Of a stretch of 6,332 nt of DNA, positions 6,096 to 6,332 are shown piece after piece. Made by a program: the position numbers and the translations under genes. Position 1 is the stretch's first letter. Every line of letters starts with the position of its first letter. Origin of the DNA: an uncultured Eubacteriales bacterium (GTDB lineage Bacteria > Bacillota > Clostridia > Peptostreptococcales > Anaerovoracaceae); assembly GCA_902772685.1 (NCBI GenBank), contig CACYBO010000030.1, positions 1 to 6,332 on the forward strand, given 5' to 3'. Under the pieces are notes generated by a model. The model did not search any database, was not told the DNA's origin, and saw only the letters and a list, made by a program, of their open reading frames with translations.

Positions 6096-6110
6096 TTGTT
6101 TTTTCAACAA
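6096..6110. repeat. Dyad between the divergent promoters
   Basis: TTGTT and AACAA flank TTTTC in the 44 bases between the two -35 boxes. The arms are only 5 bases long and A/T-rich, so this may be chance. Its position would suit an operator or activator site acting on both directions. Confidence 0.2.
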
Positions 6111-6130
6111 TTTTAAGCTTTTTACCGGAC

Positions 6131-6159
6131 TTGATTAACGGTCATAAACATATTACAAT
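6131..6159 (+). promoter_or_regulatory. Sigma-A-type promoter for the family 2 glycosyltransferase gene
   Basis: TTGATT (6131-6136) and TACAAT (6154-6159) are separated by 17 bases. Transcription would start near 6166, giving a leader of about 29 bases. The -35 box is identical to that of the divergent transpeptidase promoter. Confidence 0.75.
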
Positions 6160-6184
6160 ATATAGTAAATACTAGCCACATGAG

Positions 6185-6189
6185 AGGAG
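6185..6189 (+). promoter_or_regulatory. Ribosome binding site for the family 2 glycosyltransferase gene
   Basis: AGGAG lies 5 bases before the ATG at 6195. An in-frame ATG at 6180 overlaps this motif and has no ribosome site of its own, so 6195 is preferred. Confidence 0.8.
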
Positions 6190-6194
6190 ATTCC

Positions 6195-6332
6195 ATGCTG
6201 TATTCTGTCATCATCCCCTGTTATAAATCATCCCATACGATCCGTCAGGTCGTGGAGCTGACCATAGAAGAACTCCAAAAGCTGGGCAAGACCCCATTCG
6301 AGTTCGTTCTGGTGGACGACGCTTCTCCGGAC
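6195..6332 (+). CDS. Family 2 glycosyltransferase, N-terminal 46 codons (3'-truncated)
   Basis: Only the first 46 codons lie in the window, and the frame is still open at the right edge. The sequence opens LYSVIIPCYKSSHTI (2-16) and reaches FVLVDDASPD (37-46). These are the first beta strand and the nucleotide-binding acidic motif of the GT-A fold in family 2 glycosyltransferases, which transfer a sugar from a nucleotide donor. The 'VIIPCYKSSHTIRQVVE...LVDDASPD' form resembles the polyprenyl-phosphate glycosyltransferases (DPM1/ArnC/GtrB group), but the C-terminal half that would decide this, including any membrane segments, is not present. Divergent from the L,D-transpeptidase gene, it has its own promoter and ribosome site. 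If it makes a polyprenyl-phosphate sugar, the GT-C-like membrane protein at the left would be a plausible user (inference). Confidence 0.9.
   Translation, partial: MLYSVIIPCYKSSHTIRQVVELTIEELQKLGKTPFEFVLVDDASPD

Noticed and set aside
6180..6194. In-frame ATG at 6180 for the family 2 glycosyltransferase
   Set aside because: It overlaps the ribosome site of the ATG at 6195 and has none of its own. Family 2 enzymes usually begin only a few residues before the SVIIP strand, as the 6195 start gives.
1..6332. CRISPR arrays, tRNA or rRNA genes, insertion sequences, toxin-antitoxin or phage genes
   Set aside because: I saw no regularly spaced repeats, cloverleaf-like sequence, transposase motifs or terminal inverted repeats by eye. 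The window is fully accounted for by envelope genes and short intergenic regions.

Overview
The window looks like a cell-envelope glycopolymer region from a Gram-positive anaerobe of the Firmicutes, probably class Clostridia. This is an inference from protein style. There are two CDP-glycerol glycerophosphotransferase-family proteins (teichoic-acid-type chemistry), a secreted L,D-transpeptidase with the Ig-like and fibronectin-like modules common in clostridial surface proteins, a lipoprotein with a Gram-positive-style lipobox, strong AGGAGG-type ribosome sites and TTGATT/TAnAAT promoters. No rRNA, tRNA, CRISPR array, insertion sequence or phage gene was seen.

Layout. Bases 2-1426 (+) are the 3' part of a polytopic membrane protein with a C-terminal extracytoplasmic domain of the type found on GT-C-like membrane glycosyltransferases; its 5' end lies outside the window. 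A small lipoprotein gene (1469-2020, +) follows 42 bases later, probably in the same transcript. It meets a minus-strand cluster tail to tail, with only three bases between the two stop codons. Read in its own direction, that cluster is an L,D-transpeptidase (5983-4511), a hairpin with a T-rich tail, and two overlapping glycerophosphotransferase-family genes (4373-3198, then 3268-2024). A 211-base intergenic region (5984-6194) carries two good back-to-back sigma-A-type promoters, one for the transpeptidase and one for a family 2 glycosyltransferase that starts at 6195 and runs off the right edge.

How the genes may work together. The family 2 glycosyltransferase and the GT-C-like membrane protein resemble parts of a lipid-linked-sugar glycosylation route. 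The two glycerophosphotransferase-family proteins would add glycerol-phosphate (or a related polyol phosphate) units from a CDP-activated donor. The L,D-transpeptidase would act outside the membrane on peptidoglycan. The pathway assignment is inferred from family membership and proximity; polymer and substrates cannot be read from the sequence.

I did not find a convincing new system. The most interesting structure is the 138-base region between the transpeptidase and the first glycerophosphotransferase gene. It has a terminator-like hairpin whose loop is perfectly complementary over 10 bases to a segment just upstream of the next start codon, which suggests an RNA switch or pseudoknot. Base composition also shifts: hand counts of single 60-base lines give 37/60 G+C in the membrane-protein gene (541-600) and 27/60 in the transpeptidase gene (5101-5160).
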